This document shows positions 40,569 to 51,221 of a stretch of 64,000 bases of DNA, piece after piece. The notes under the pieces were generated by a model. It saw only the letters and a list, made by a program, of their open reading frames with translations. It made no database searches and had not been told where the DNA came from. The stretch comes from Streptomyces lydicus. GTDB lineage: Bacteria > Actinomycetota > Actinomycetes > Streptomycetales > Streptomycetaceae. The DNA is taken from positions 6,944,001-7,008,000 of the forward strand of contig NZ_CP017157.1 in NCBI RefSeq assembly GCF_001729485.1, in the 5' to 3' direction. Every line of letters starts with the position of its first letter. The stretch's first letter is position 1. The position numbers and the translations under genes were made by a program.

Positions 40569-41630
40569 GTGACCACACTCACCAAGACCGAAGGCACCAC
40601 CGTGCCGGCCGGGTCCGACCCCTTCCTGTCCGTTCGTGACCTGCACGTGCGGTTCTCCACCGAGGACGGCATCGTCAAGGCGGTCGACGGTCTCTCCTTC
40701 GATCTGGAGCGCGGCGAAACCCTCGGCATCGTGGGCGAGTCCGGCTCCGGCAAGTCGGTGACCAACCTCGCGATCCTGGGGCTGCACAACCCGAAGGCCA
40801 CCGAGATCGGCGGCGAAATCGTCCTGGACGGCGACGAGTTGACGGGGGCCAGGGAGAAGACCCTGGAGAAGCTCCGCGGCAACAAGATGGCCATGATCTT
40901 CCAGGACGCGCTGACCGCCCTGTCGCCGTACTACACGGTCGGCCGGCAGATCGCCGAGCCGTTCATGAAGCACACCGGCGCCAGCAAGCGCGAGGGCCGG
41001 CAGCGCGCCATCGAGATGCTGACCAAGGTCGGCATCCCGCAGCCCAACCTGCGGGTGGACGACTACCCGCACCAGTTCTCCGGCGGTATGCGCCAGCGCG
41101 CCATGATCGCCATGGCGCTGGTCTGCAACCCCCAGCTGCTGATCGCCGACGAGCCCACCACGGCTCTGGACGTCACCGTCCAGGCGCAGATCCTCGACCT
41201 GCTCAAGGACCTCCAGCAGGAGTTCGGCTCCGCGATCATCCTGATCACCCACGACCTCGGCGTGGTCGCCAACACCGCGGACAAGCTGCTGGTGATGTAC
41301 GCCGGCCGGGCCGTCGAGCGGGGCTCCGTCAAGGAGATCCTCACCGAGCCCCGGCACCCGTACACCTGGGGCCTGCTGAGCTCCATGCCGCGGCTGTCCT
41401 CGGACGTCAGCGAGGCGCTGCACCCGATCCCCGGCTCCCCGCCGAGCCTGCTCAACCCGCCGTCCGGCTGCGCCTTCAACCCGCGCTGCGGCTTCACCGG
41501 CGAGATCGACGGCAGCCGCTGCACCGACGAGCGGCCGCTGCTGGAGATCGGCCGGGCCGCCGCGTGCCACCTGACCGCCGAGCAGAAGCAGACCCTCTTC
41601 ACCGAGCAGATCAAGCCCCGGCTGGGCTAG
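40569..41630 (+). CDS. bldKD: oligopeptide ABC transporter ATP-binding protein, BldKD-like (DppD type)
   Basis: A 353-aa ATPase. Walker A is [15 protein letters not shown], the signature is [15 protein letters not shown], Walker B is [12 protein letters not shown] and the switch His is in [10 protein letters not shown]. The C-terminal oligopeptide domain has a four-cysteine pattern (CAFNPRCGF, then SRC and AACHL) like the Fe-S-binding DppD of mycobacteria. The GTG start follows GGAGAG. It is 11 bp after bldKC and 11 bp before bldKE, so the last three genes form one tight unit. Confidence 0.88.
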   Translation: MTTLTKTEGTTVPAGSDPFLSVRDLHVRFSTEDGIVKAVDGLSFDLERGETLGIVGESGSGKSVTNLAILGLHNPKATEIGGEIVLDGDELTGAREKTLEKLRGNKMAMIFQDALTALSPYYTVGRQIAEPFMKHTGASKREGRQRAIEMLTKVGIPQPNLRVDDYPHQFSGGMRQRAMIAMALVCNPQLLIADEPTTALDVTVQAQILDLLKDLQQEFGSAIILITHDLGVVANTADKLLVMYAGRAVERGSVKEILTEPRHPYTWGLLSSMPRLSSDVSEALHPIPGSPPSLLNPPSGCAFNPRCGFTGEIDGSRCTDERPLLEIGRAAACHLTAEQKQTLFTEQIKPRLG

Positions 41631-41641
41631 GAGCGACCACC

Positions 41642-42775
<1,134 letters not shown>

Positions 42776-42793
42776 CGCGGACGCGACGGCCCT

Positions 42794-42838
42794 GCGCCGC
42801 CGTGGCGGGAATGATCCCCGCCACGGCGGCGCTGTCGT
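42794..42838 (+). terminator. terminator of the bldK-like operon
   Basis: A perfect 16-bp inverted repeat (42794-42809 with 42817-42832) with a 7-nt loop is followed by TGTCGTTT. It lies 18 bp past bldKE and 22 bp before the MerR gene. Confidence 0.9.
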
Positions 42839-42859
42839 TTCCACAGGAGGTGGGGGCCG

Positions 42860-43249
42860 ATGCGGATCGGTGAGCTTTCGCGGCGTACGGGCACGCCCCG
42901 GCGGCTGTTGCGCTACTACGAGGAGCAGGGGCTGATCGTCTCGGACCGCTGCGCCAACGGCTACCGCGCCTACGACCCGTCCGGCGTCGACCGCGTCCTG
43001 CAGATCAGGGGGCTGCTGGACGCCGGGCTGCCGACCCGGCTCATCAAGCAGATCCTGCCGTGCCTCGACAGCCCCCGCGCCATCCACTTCCCGGACGCGA
43101 CACCGGAGATGCTCGCCACGCTGGAGCGGGAACGGGACCGGATGACCGAGCGGATCGAGACCCTGCTCCGCAACCGCGACGCCATCGAGGAGTACCTGGA
43201 CGTGGTGCGGGCCACCCGGCGCCCGGACGCCGCCGCGCCGGCCCCCTGA
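42860..43249 (+). CDS. MerR family transcriptional regulator
   Basis: A 129-aa regulator. The N-terminal MerR winged HTH is clear (MRIGELSRRTGTPRRLLRYY, EEQGLIVSDRCANGYRAYD), followed by the dimerisation coiled coil (MLATLERERDRMTERIETLL). There is no effector domain beyond the coil and no metal-binding Cys pair (one Cys in ILPCLDS), so it probably senses a small organic signal or none. AGGAGG stands before the ATG. It lies after the bldK terminator and is convergent with the second ABC operon, so its target is not evident. Confidence 0.9.
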   Translation: MRIGELSRRTGTPRRLLRYYEEQGLIVSDRCANGYRAYDPSGVDRVLQIRGLLDAGLPTRLIKQILPCLDSPRAIHFPDATPEMLATLERERDRMTERIETLLRNRDAIEEYLDVVRATRRPDAAAPAP

Positions 43250-43274
43250 GCCCGCACGCCGCGCGCCCGGCCGG

Positions 43275-44360
43275 TCAGCCGCTCGGTACGACCTTGCGCT
43301 CCTCGGCGAAGTGACAGGCCGAGGGGTGCCGCACCGGGCCCTCGTCCGCCGCGAACACCGCGGGCACCGCCAGCGGCGGGACGACTTCCGCGCAGACGTC
43401 CCGGGCCTTCCAGCAGCGGGTGCGGAACGGGCAGCCGGACGGTGGGTCGGCGGGCGAGGGGACGTCGCCGGTCAGCAGGATCCGGTCGCGGGCGCCCCGG
43501 GCGTCCGGGTCCGGTACGGGCACGGCGGAGAGCAGCGCCTGGGTGTACGGGTGGGTGGGGTGGTCGTAGATCTGCTCGTCGGTGCCGGTCTCCGCGATCC
43601 GGCCCAGGTACATCACCGCGACCCGGTCGGAGAGGTGGCGGACCACCGACAGGTCGTGCGCGATGAAGACGTAGGAGAGGTCGAACTCGTCCTGCAACTG
43701 CTCCAGCAGATTGACCACTTGGGCCTGTACGGAGACGTCCAGCGCGGAGACCGGTTCGTCGGCGACGATGATCTCGGGGCGCAGCGCGAGGCCGCGGGCG
43801 ATGCCGATGCGCTGGCGCTGGCCGCCGGAGAACTGGTGCGGGTAGCGGTTGATGTACTCGGGGTTGAGCCCGACCACGTCCAGGAGTTCCCGGACCTTCC
43901 GCCGGCGGTCCCCCTTGGGGGCCACCTCGGGGTGGATCTCGTAGGGCTCGCCGATGATGTCGCCGACGGTCATCCGGGGGTTCAGGGAGGTGTAGGGGTC
44001 CTGGAAGACCATCTGGATGTTGCGGCGGACGGCCTTCATCGCCCGGCCCGAGAGCCGGCTGATGTCCTCGCCGCGGTACCGGATCCGGCCCGCCGTCGGG
44101 CGTTCCAGGGCGACCAGCAGCTTGGCGACGGTGGACTTCCCGCAGCCCGATTCGCCGACGATGCCGAGGGTTTCGCCCTTGCGGAGGGTGAAGGAGACCC
44201 CGTCGACGGCCTTGACCGCGCCCACCTGCTTCCGGAAGACCACGCCCCGGGTCAGCGGGAAGTGCTTGACCAGGTCGCGGACCTCCAGGAGCGGTTCGCC
44301 GGGCCCGGCCGCCCCGGACGTGGGGCCGGGCGCGGGCGCGGCCCCGTCACCGTGCGCCAT
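43275..44360 (-). CDS. peptide ABC transporter ATP-binding protein (DppF type)
   Basis: A 361-aa ATPase, last gene of the second peptide system. Walker A is [14 protein letters not shown], the signature is [15 protein letters not shown], Walker B is [12 protein letters not shown] and the switch is [12 protein letters not shown]. The C-terminal block has [16 protein letters not shown] and a final CHFAEE. It overlaps the upstream ATPase stop by 14 bp. It is similar to bldKE in all motifs, so the two systems are paralogues. Convergent with the MerR gene, 26 bp away, with no clear terminator. Confidence 0.9.
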   Translation of the reverse strand: MAHGDGAAPAPGPTSGAAGPGEPLLEVRDLVKHFPLTRGVVFRKQVGAVKAVDGVSFTLRKGETLGIVGESGCGKSTVAKLLVALERPTAGRIRYRGEDISRLSGRAMKAVRRNIQMVFQDPYTSLNPRMTVGDIIGEPYEIHPEVAPKGDRRRKVRELLDVVGLNPEYINRYPHQFSGGQRQRIGIARGLALRPEIIVADEPVSALDVSVQAQVVNLLEQLQDEFDLSYVFIAHDLSVVRHLSDRVAVMYLGRIAETGTDEQIYDHPTHPYTQALLSAVPVPDPDARGARDRILLTGDVPSPADPPSGCPFRTRCWKARDVCAEVVPPLAVPAVFAADEGPVRHPSACHFAEERKVVPSG

Positions 44361-45369
44361 CGAGGGTCTCCTTCCAGAAGTGGCAGGCGCTGGCCCGGCC
44401 GGGACCGGCCTCGTACAGCGGCGGCAGCTCGCTGCGGCAGACGTCCTGGGCGAGCGGGCAGCGCGGGTTGAAGGGGCAGCCCGGCGGAATAGCCGTCAGA
44501 TTGGGCGGCAGCCCCTTGATCGCGTACAGCCGCCGTCCCTTGTGGTCCAGCCGCGGGACGGAGTCCAGCAGCCCGCGGGTGTACGGGTGCGCGGGCGCCC
44601 GGTAGAGCTGGTGGACCGGCGCGGTCTCCACGATCCGGCCCGCGTACATCACCGCGATGGTGTCGGCGACGTCCGCGACCACGCCCAGGTCGTGGGTGAT
44701 CAGGATCAGCCCCATGGTCAGCTCGCGCTGGAGCTCCGCCAGCAGGTCCATCACCTGCGCCTGGACGGTGACGTCCAGCGCGGTGGTGGGCTCGTCCGCG
44801 ATGATCAGGTCCGGGCCGAGGGCCAGCGCCATCGCGATCATGATGCGCTGGCGCATCCCGCCGGAGAACTGGTGCGGGTAGTCCCCCACCCGTGCCCGGG
44901 CCGCCGGGATGCCGACCCGCTCCATCAGCTCGATCGCCCGGCCGCGGGCCGCCTTGCGGGACATCCCCTCATGGACCTGGAACATCTCCCCCAGCTGGGC
45001 CCCGACGCTGAGGACCGGGTTCAGCGCGGACAGCGCGTCCTGGAAGATCATGGCCATGCTGGCACCCCGGACCTTGCGCCGCTCCTCCTTGCGCAGGGTC
45101 AGCAGATCGCGGCCCTGGAAGACGATCTCGCCGCCGGTGACATAGCCGGGCGGCGAGTCCAGGATGCCCATCACCGCCTGCGCGGTGACGGACTTGCCGG
45201 AGCCGGACTCGCCCAGCACCGCCAGCGTCTGCCCCGGCGCCACCCGGCAGCTGACGCCGTTGACGGCCTTCGCGACCCCGTCCCGGGTACGGAACTCCAC
45301 CCGCAGGTCCCGCACGTCGAGCAGGGCCGCCGGCGCGCCGCCCCCGGCCGTGGGAGCACCGTTCGTCAT
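44347..45369 (-). CDS. peptide ABC transporter ATP-binding protein (DppD type)
   Basis: A 340-aa ATPase. Walker A is [15 protein letters not shown], the signature is [15 protein letters not shown], Walker B is [12 protein letters not shown] and the switch is [12 protein letters not shown]. The C-terminal block carries four Cys ([17 protein letters not shown], then CHFWKE) like the DppD subunits of other actinobacteria. It ends inside the start of the next gene (14-bp overlap) and starts 11 bp after the permease stop, so it is coupled in a single operon. Confidence 0.9.
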   Translation of the reverse strand: MTNGAPTAGGGAPAALLDVRDLRVEFRTRDGVAKAVNGVSCRVAPGQTLAVLGESGSGKSVTAQAVMGILDSPPGYVTGGEIVFQGRDLLTLRKEERRKVRGASMAMIFQDALSALNPVLSVGAQLGEMFQVHEGMSRKAARGRAIELMERVGIPAARARVGDYPHQFSGGMRQRIMIAMALALGPDLIIADEPTTALDVTVQAQVMDLLAELQRELTMGLILITHDLGVVADVADTIAVMYAGRIVETAPVHQLYRAPAHPYTRGLLDSVPRLDHKGRRLYAIKGLPPNLTAIPPGCPFNPRCPLAQDVCRSELPPLYEAGPGRASACHFWKETLDGAR

Positions 45370-45380
45370 CTGCCGTCTCC

Positions 45381-46370
45381 TCAGCGCAACTTGGGGTCGA
45401 GGGCGTCGCGCACCGCGTCGCCGAGCATGATGAACGCCAGCACCGTGATGCTCAGCGCGCCGGCCGGCCACAGCAGCATGTGCGGGGCGCTGCGGATGTA
45501 GGTGGAGGCCGTGGAGATGTCGATGCCCCAGGAGACGGTGGGCGGCTTCAGGCCCGCGCCCAGATAGGACAGGGTGGCCTCCAGGGCGATGTACGTGCCG
45601 AGCGCGATGGTGGCGACGACGATGACCGGGGCGACGGCGTTGGGCGCGATGTGCCGCAGCAGCATCCGCCCGTTGCCGGCCCCCAGCGCCCGCGCGGCCT
45701 GCACGTAGTCGTTCTGCTTGGCGGTGACGACCGAGCCGCGGGCGATCCGGGAGATCTGCGGCCACCCGAGCAGCACGATGAACCCGACCACCGGCCAGAC
45801 CGTGGTGCTGGTGACCACGGACAGGAAGACCAGGCCGCCGAGGATCACCGGGATGCCGAAGAAGATGTCGGCGAGCCGGGACAGCAGGGTGTCCGACCAG
45901 CTGCCGAAGAAGCCCGCGAGGCCGCCGAGCAGGCTGCCGAGCAGCGCCGCGCCGGCGGTGGCGCAGACGCCCACGGTGATCGAGGCGCGGGCCCCGTAGA
46001 CGACCCGGGTGTAGACGTCCCGGCCCTGGGTGTCGAAGCCGAAGGGGTGGCCGGGCTGGGAGCCCTGCTGCGCCTTGGCCAGGTCCGCGCGGTACGGGTT
46101 GCCGGTGGCGATCAGCTGCGGCCAGATCGCGATGACCACCAGGAAGACGATGACCAGCGCGGACAGCACGAAGACCGGGTTGCGGCGCAGGTCGTGCCAG
46201 GCGTCGCTCCACAGGCTGCGCGGCTTGCCGAGGGGGCCGGCGGGCGGACCGGCGCCGGGCGGTGCGGCGCCCGGCCGGCGCTCCAGCGACTCCGCCTCGC
46301 CGATGGCCAGCGCGGCGGAGCCGCCGTCGCCGTGGCCGATGGCTTCCTTGGGGACGTAGGACTCAGGCAT
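45381..46370 (-). CDS. peptide ABC transporter permease (DppC type)
   Basis: A 329-aa permease with an N-terminal hydrophilic arm and six membrane helices, the first in NPVFVLSALVIVFLVVIAIWPQLI. The EAA-type motif is YVQAARALGAGNGRMLLRHIAPN. The ATP-ase partner genes follow at once. Its ATG overlaps the DppB-type gene stop by 8 bp. Its order with neighbours is SBP, DppB, DppC, DppD, DppF (standard dpp/opp order) and unlike that of the bldK-like operon. Confidence 0.9.
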   Translation of the reverse strand: MPESYVPKEAIGHGDGGSAALAIGEAESLERRPGAAPPGAGPPAGPLGKPRSLWSDAWHDLRRNPVFVLSALVIVFLVVIAIWPQLIATGNPYRADLAKAQQGSQPGHPFGFDTQGRDVYTRVVYGARASITVGVCATAGAALLGSLLGGLAGFFGSWSDTLLSRLADIFFGIPVILGGLVFLSVVTSTTVWPVVGFIVLLGWPQISRIARGSVVTAKQNDYVQAARALGAGNGRMLLRHIAPNAVAPVIVVATIALGTYIALEATLSYLGAGLKPPTVSWGIDISTASTYIRSAPHMLLWPAGALSITVLAFIMLGDAVRDALDPKLR

Positions 46371-47286
46371 AGCGGATCCTCGGGTCGAGGACGGCGTAGA
46401 GCAGATCGACGAGGAGGTTCGCGGCGAGGAAGACCAGCACCAGGATCGTCACGAAGCCCACGACGGTCGGTGAGTTCTGCCGCAGGATTCCCTGGTAGAG
46501 CTGGTATCCGACGCCATGGATGTTGAAGATGCGCTCGGTGACGATGGCGCCGCCCATCAGGGCGCCGACATCGGTGCCGATGAAGGTGACGACCGGGATC
46601 AGTGAATTCCGCAGCAGATGGCGGCTGATGACGCGGTGCCGGGGAAGTCCTTTGGCGACGGCGGTACGGACGTAATCGGCGCGGGCGTTCTCCGCGATCG
46701 AGGTGCGGGTCAGCCGGGTCACGTACGCGAGGGAGACCAGCGCCAGTACCAGTCCGGGCAGCAGCAGTTCGTTCAGCGGCGCCTCCGGGGCGACGGACGG
46801 TGCGGCCCATTCCCACCGGACACCGAACACGAACTGCAGGAGATAGCCGCTCACGAACGTCGGGACGGACACCACGACGAGGGAGGCGAGCAGCACCCCG
46901 GTGTCGATGCTGCGGCCGCGCCGCAGCCCGCTGAAGACGCCCAGCACGACGCCCACCAGCATCTCGATGACGACGGCGACGATCGTCAGCCGCAGGGTGA
47001 CCGGGAAGGCCGAGGCCATCAGCTCGGTGACGGACTGCCCGTTGAACGCGGTGCCGAAATTCCCCTGGAAGATCTGCCCCATGTAGTGCACGTACTGCTT
47101 CCACAGCGGCTGGTCGAGGTAGAGGTCGCGGCGGATCTGCGCGGCGGTGGCGGGGTCCGGCGCCCGGTCGCCGAACATCGCGGCCACCGGGTCGCCCAGC
47201 GCGTACACCATGAAGAAGAGGAGAAAGGTGCTGCCGACGAACACGGGGATCATCTGCAGCAGCCGCCGGGCCACATACCGTCCCAT
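46363..47286 (-). CDS. peptide ABC transporter permease (DppB type)
   Basis: A 307-aa permease starting MGRYVARRLLQMIPVFVGST and holding six helices. The EAA-type motif is YVRTAVAKGLPRHRVISRHLLRN. The ATG at 47286 was chosen over an upstream in-frame one because the family begins with MxRYxxRRLL. It lies 28 bp after the lipoprotein gene and overlaps the DppC-type gene by 8 bp. Cargo: short peptides, specificity unknown. Confidence 0.9.
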   Translation of the reverse strand: MGRYVARRLLQMIPVFVGSTFLLFFMVYALGDPVAAMFGDRAPDPATAAQIRRDLYLDQPLWKQYVHYMGQIFQGNFGTAFNGQSVTELMASAFPVTLRLTIVAVVIEMLVGVVLGVFSGLRRGRSIDTGVLLASLVVVSVPTFVSGYLLQFVFGVRWEWAAPSVAPEAPLNELLLPGLVLALVSLAYVTRLTRTSIAENARADYVRTAVAKGLPRHRVISRHLLRNSLIPVVTFIGTDVGALMGGAIVTERIFNIHGVGYQLYQGILRQNSPTVVGFVTILVLVFLAANLLVDLLYAVLDPRIRYA

Positions 47287-47314
47287 GAATACCCCGGCCT
47301 CCTTCGGCGAGCGG

Positions 47315-48931
47315 TCAGTTGACCTTGATCTGGTTGTAGACGGGCACACCGAATGCGTTCAGCGACACATTGCTGATCCGTTCCGAATAGCCGCCGCTGC
47401 CGTTCTGGTACCACAGCGGAATGGACGGCATCTGCTGGGCGAGAATCCGCTCCGCGTCCTGGAACTTCGCGACGGCCGCACCGGAATTCGTCGCCGCGTT
47501 CGCCTGATTGACGAGGGTGTCGAACCGGGGATTGCTGAACTTGCCGTCGTTCGCCGAGCCGTTGGAGTAATACAGCGGCTGCAGGAAGTTCTGGATCAGC
47601 GGGTAGTCCATCTGCCAGCCGGCCCGGAACGGCCCGGTCATCGTCCTGGCCGCGATCTTGTTGCGGAAATCGGCGAACGTCCCGACCGGCGCCCCCACGC
47701 ACGCCCGGTCGTCCCGCAGCGTCCGGTTGATGCTGTTGCAGATCGCGTCGATCCAGTCCTTGTGCGACCCGGTGTCGGCGTTGTACGTGAGCGTCATCCG
47801 CCCGCCGGGCAGCCCGCCGCCCTCCTTGATCAGCTGCCGTGCGCGGGCCGGATCGAACACGCAGGCCGCACCGCACAGCCCGGCCTGGTACCCGCCCGCC
47901 TTCCCCAGCACCGGCGAGGTCCAGTCGGTGGCCGGCGTCCGGGTCCGCTGGAAGATCTCCTGGGTGATCTGCGCGCGGTCGATCGCCATCGACAGGCCGC
48001 GCCGGACCTTGTCCGAGCCCGGCCGCGACCACCGCTTGTCGTACATGGGAAAGGTCAGGGTCTGGATGATCCCGGCCGGCTGGTTGAGGTAGCGGCCGCC
48101 CAGGTCCTGCTTGACGTGCGTCAGCTGCGCGGCCGGCACGTCGTCCACCAGGTCGAGGTTCCCGGCCTGCAGGTCCGTGTAGGCGGTGTTGTTGTCCGTG
48201 TACACCCGCAGGTCGATGCCGCCGTTGCGGGCCGGGTCGTCGCCCGGGTACTTCGCCCACTTCCGCATCCGCATCACGGACCCCTTGTCGTAGGAGTCCA
48301 CCAGGTACGGGCCGTTCCCGACGGGCTTGTCCACCCAGGCGGCGTGGTCCTTGAAGAACGCCCGCGGCAGCGGCATGAAGGCCGTGTAGCCCAGCGTGTC
48401 CGGCCAGCTGGAGAACTTCTGGTTGAGCGCCACGGTGAAGGTCCGCGCGTCCTTCACCGCCAGCCCGGACAGCGTCGTGGCGGTCGGTGCGCCGGTCGCC
48501 GGATGCACCCGGTCGAAGCCGTCGATGTACTGGAAGAACGCCGCGTTCTTCTGCTTGTTGCGCAGCTGCGCCCCGTAATTCCAGGCGTCCACGAAGGACT
48601 TGGCGGTGACCTTCTCGCCGTTGCTGAAGGTCCAGCCGGGCTTCAGCACCACCGTGTAGTGCTGGGAGTCCGTCGTCTCGATCCGGTCCGCGAGGACGTT
48701 CTGCGCGGCGCCGGTCCTCGGGTCGTACCGCTTGAGGCCGCGGAACAGCATGTCCAGGACCTTGCCGCCCTGGACCTCGTTGGTGTTCGCCGGCTCCAGC
48801 GGATTCTGCGGATCCCCCCACGAGGAGCTGACCACCCCGGAGCGGCCGGCACTCCCGCCGCCGCACGCCGTGGCCACGAGCGCGACGGCGAGGGCGCCGG
48901 CCCCCCACTTCGCGCACCCGGGTCGACGCAT
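47315..48931 (-). CDS. peptide-binding lipoprotein of the second ABC system
   Basis: A 538-aa family 5 substrate-binding protein. Signal peptide with lipobox (VATAC, Cys23), then a Gly/Ser linker. Blocks of the fold are KPGWTFSNGEKVTAKSFVDAW, GNGPYLVDSYDKG and AGWQMDYPLIQNFL. It differs from BldKB in length and sequence (no GGTLRV start), so it is not a recent copy. First gene of the operon at 43275-48931, with the promoter in the 205-bp gap upstream, which also holds the typA terminator. Confidence 0.9.
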   Translation of the reverse strand: MRRPGCAKWGAGALAVALVATACGGGSAGRSGVVSSSWGDPQNPLEPANTNEVQGGKVLDMLFRGLKRYDPRTGAAQNVLADRIETTDSQHYTVVLKPGWTFSNGEKVTAKSFVDAWNYGAQLRNKQKNAAFFQYIDGFDRVHPATGAPTATTLSGLAVKDARTFTVALNQKFSSWPDTLGYTAFMPLPRAFFKDHAAWVDKPVGNGPYLVDSYDKGSVMRMRKWAKYPGDDPARNGGIDLRVYTDNNTAYTDLQAGNLDLVDDVPAAQLTHVKQDLGGRYLNQPAGIIQTLTFPMYDKRWSRPGSDKVRRGLSMAIDRAQITQEIFQRTRTPATDWTSPVLGKAGGYQAGLCGAACVFDPARARQLIKEGGGLPGGRMTLTYNADTGSHKDWIDAICNSINRTLRDDRACVGAPVGTFADFRNKIAARTMTGPFRAGWQMDYPLIQNFLQPLYYSNGSANDGKFSNPRFDTLVNQANAATNSGAAVAKFQDAERILAQQMPSIPLWYQNGSGGYSERISNVSLNAFGVPVYNQIKVN

Positions 48932-49066
48932 GACGCCTCCTCAGCTACGGGATCCTGCCTACGGCACATAAGATCGCAAAGGCAGACGTACCGCACCCCC
49001 GCAGCCTGGGCCGCTGCTCCGGAACCCGGAGAAAACCCTCGGATGCCCTACACGCCGGAACGGCAA

Positions 49067-49099
49067 CGGGGGCGCCCCTCGTGAAGAGGGACGCCCCCG
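49067..49099 (-). terminator. terminator of typA
   Basis: A 14-bp inverted repeat with one mismatch (49067-49080 with 49086-49099) lies 38 bp past the typA stop on the minus strand, with a GTGAA loop. Good fit for the typA terminator. Confidence 0.75.
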
Positions 49100-49136
49100 C
49101 AGGAGCCGGGGCCCGGCCGGAGCCGGGACCGGGGAC

Positions 49137-51041
49137 TCAGCGCTTGGCGCGGGAGGCGGTGCGACCGCGCTCCTTCTGGTCCAGGACGACCTTGCGGATG
49201 CGCACGGCCTCCGGGGTCACCTCGACGCACTCGTCGTCGCGGCAGAACTCCAGGGACTGCTCCAGCGACAGCTTGCGCGGCGGCACGATCGCCTCGAAGG
49301 AGTCGGCGGAGGAGGAGCGCATGTTGGTGAGCTTCTTCTCCTTGGTGATGTTGACGTCCATGTCGTCGGCGCGGGAGTTCTCGCCGACGATCATGCCCTC
49401 GTACACCTCGGTGCCCGGGTCGGTGAAGAGCACGCCGCGCTCCTGGAGGTTCGTCATCGCGAAGGCGGTGACGGAACCGGAGCGGTCGGCGACCAGGGAG
49501 CCGTTGTTACGGGTGGTCAGCGTGCCGAACCACGGCTCGTGACCCTCGTGGATGGAGTGCGCGATACCGGTACCGCGGGTGTTGGTGAGGAACTCCGTAC
49601 GGAAGCCGATCAGACCGCGGGACGGGACGACGAACTCCATGCGGACCCAGCCCGAGCCGTGGTTGGACATGTTGTCCATCCGGCCCTTGCGGACACCCAT
49701 GAGCTGGGTGACGGCGCCCATGTGCTCCTCGGGCACGTCGATGGTCATGCGCTCGACGGGCTCGTAGGTCTTGCCGTCGACCTGCTTGGTGACGACCTGC
49801 GGCTTGCCGATGGTCATCTCGAAGCCCTCGCGGCGCATCTGCTCGACCAGGATGGCCAGCGCCAGCTCACCGCGGCCCTGCACCTCCCAGGCGTCGGGGC
49901 GCTCGGTCTCCAGCACGCGCAGCGAGACGTTACCGATCAGCTCGCGCTCCAGACGGTCCTTGACCTGGCGCGCGGTGACCTTGCGGTCCTTGACCGCGGC
50001 CTTGGCGTCCGCGCCCTTGCCGGTGCCGCCCCGGCCGACCAGCGGCGAGGTGTTGGTACCGATGGTCATGGAGATCGCCGGCTCGTCGACCGTGATCAGC
50101 GGCAGCGCGATCGGGTTCTCCGGGTCGGCCAGCGTCTCGCCGATCATGATGTCGGGGATACCGGCGACCGCGCAGATGTCGCCCGGGCCGGCCACCTCGG
50201 CCGGCTTGCGGGTGAGCGCCTCGGTCATCATCAGCTCGGTGATGCGGACGTTGGAGATCGAGCCGTCGCGCTTGATCCAGGCGACGTTCTGACCCTTGCG
50301 CAGCTCGCCCTGCTCGACGCGGAGCAGCGCGATGCGGCCGAGGAAGTTGTCCGCGTCGAGGTTGGTGACGTGCGCCTGCAGCGGGGCGGTCTCGTCGTAC
50401 TCGGGCGCGGGGACGTGCTCCAGCAGCGTGGTGAAGAACGGCTCCAGGTTGGTGCTGTCGGACGGGACGGTGCCGTCGTCCGGCTTCGTCAGCGACGCGA
50501 CGCCGTCACGGGCGCAGGCGTAGACGATCGGGAACTCGATCTGGTCCTCGTCCGCGTCCAGGTCCAGGAACAGGTCGTAGGTCTCGTTGACGACCTCGTC
50601 GATCCGGGAGTCCGGACGGTCGGTCTTGTTGATGCACAGGATGACCGGCATACGGGCCGCGAGGGCCTTGCGGAGCACGAAGCGGGTCTGGGGCAGCGGA
50701 CCCTCGGAGGCGTCGACCAGCAGGACGACCGCGTCGACCATCGACAGACCGCGCTCGACCTCACCACCGAAGTCGGCGTGGCCGGGGGTGTCGATGATGT
50801 TGATCGTGATGGGCTCCCCGCCGTCCTTGGGGTGATACTTCACCGCCGTGTTCTTGGCGAGGATCGTGATGCCCTTCTCACGCTCCAGGTCGTTGGAGTC
50901 CATCATCCGGTCGTCGAGCTTCTCGGCGGCGTGCTCGGCGAACGCGCCGGCCTGCTTCAGCATGGCGTCGACGAGGGTCGTCTTGCCGTGGTCGACGTGG
51001 GCGACGATGGCTACGTTACGAATGTCGTGGCGCGTGGGCAC
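49137..51041 (-). CDS. typA: ribosome-associated GTPase TypA/BipA
   Basis: A 634-aa translational GTPase of the TypA/BipA family that binds the ribosome and helps 50S assembly and stress growth. G motifs: AHVDHGKTTLVD (G1), IDTPGHADFGGEVERG (G3) and NKTDRPDS (G4). The N-terminal LEREKGITILAKN is the usual G2 area; the EF-G-like domains III and V (KPQVVTKQVDGKTYEPVERMT) follow, and a C-terminal BipA domain (VVPSRGLIGFRTEFL) ends it. GTG start at 51041 with GGGAGAAGC upstream. It lies downstream of the orphan SBP gene on the same strand, as typA and lpqW are neighbours in mycobacteria. Confidence 0.95.
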   Translation of the reverse strand: MPTRHDIRNVAIVAHVDHGKTTLVDAMLKQAGAFAEHAAEKLDDRMMDSNDLEREKGITILAKNTAVKYHPKDGGEPITINIIDTPGHADFGGEVERGLSMVDAVVLLVDASEGPLPQTRFVLRKALAARMPVILCINKTDRPDSRIDEVVNETYDLFLDLDADEDQIEFPIVYACARDGVASLTKPDDGTVPSDSTNLEPFFTTLLEHVPAPEYDETAPLQAHVTNLDADNFLGRIALLRVEQGELRKGQNVAWIKRDGSISNVRITELMMTEALTRKPAEVAGPGDICAVAGIPDIMIGETLADPENPIALPLITVDEPAISMTIGTNTSPLVGRGGTGKGADAKAAVKDRKVTARQVKDRLERELIGNVSLRVLETERPDAWEVQGRGELALAILVEQMRREGFEMTIGKPQVVTKQVDGKTYEPVERMTIDVPEEHMGAVTQLMGVRKGRMDNMSNHGSGWVRMEFVVPSRGLIGFRTEFLTNTRGTGIAHSIHEGHEPWFGTLTTRNNGSLVADRSGSVTAFAMTNLQERGVLFTDPGTEVYEGMIVGENSRADDMDVNITKEKKLTNMRSSSADSFEAIVPPRKLSLEQSLEFCRDDECVEVTPEAVRIRKVVLDQKERGRTASRAKR

Positions 51042-51128
51042 TAGCGGTGCTTCTCCCGGAATCGTGGATGGCGGCGCGTACGGACCACGCGCGCCCGCCG
51101 GGCATGAAGACGCCACGGCCTCACCCCA

Positions 51129-51171
51129 TGGTACGGGGCCGGGGCGACAAAGGCCGCCCCAGCCCGTACCA
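51129..51171 (-). terminator. two-part hairpin between the SBP gene and typA
   Basis: A 9-bp outer stem (51129-51137 with 51163-51171) encloses a 6-bp inner stem (51141-51146 with 51155-51160), with small bulges between. It lies 50 bp after the SBP stop and 88 bp before the typA start, a probable terminator for the upstream gene. Confidence 0.65.
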
Positions 51172-51221
51172 AGCGCCGCTGACCTGCGGTTTCTTATCGA
51201 ATATTGGCTCGGCCGACGCCT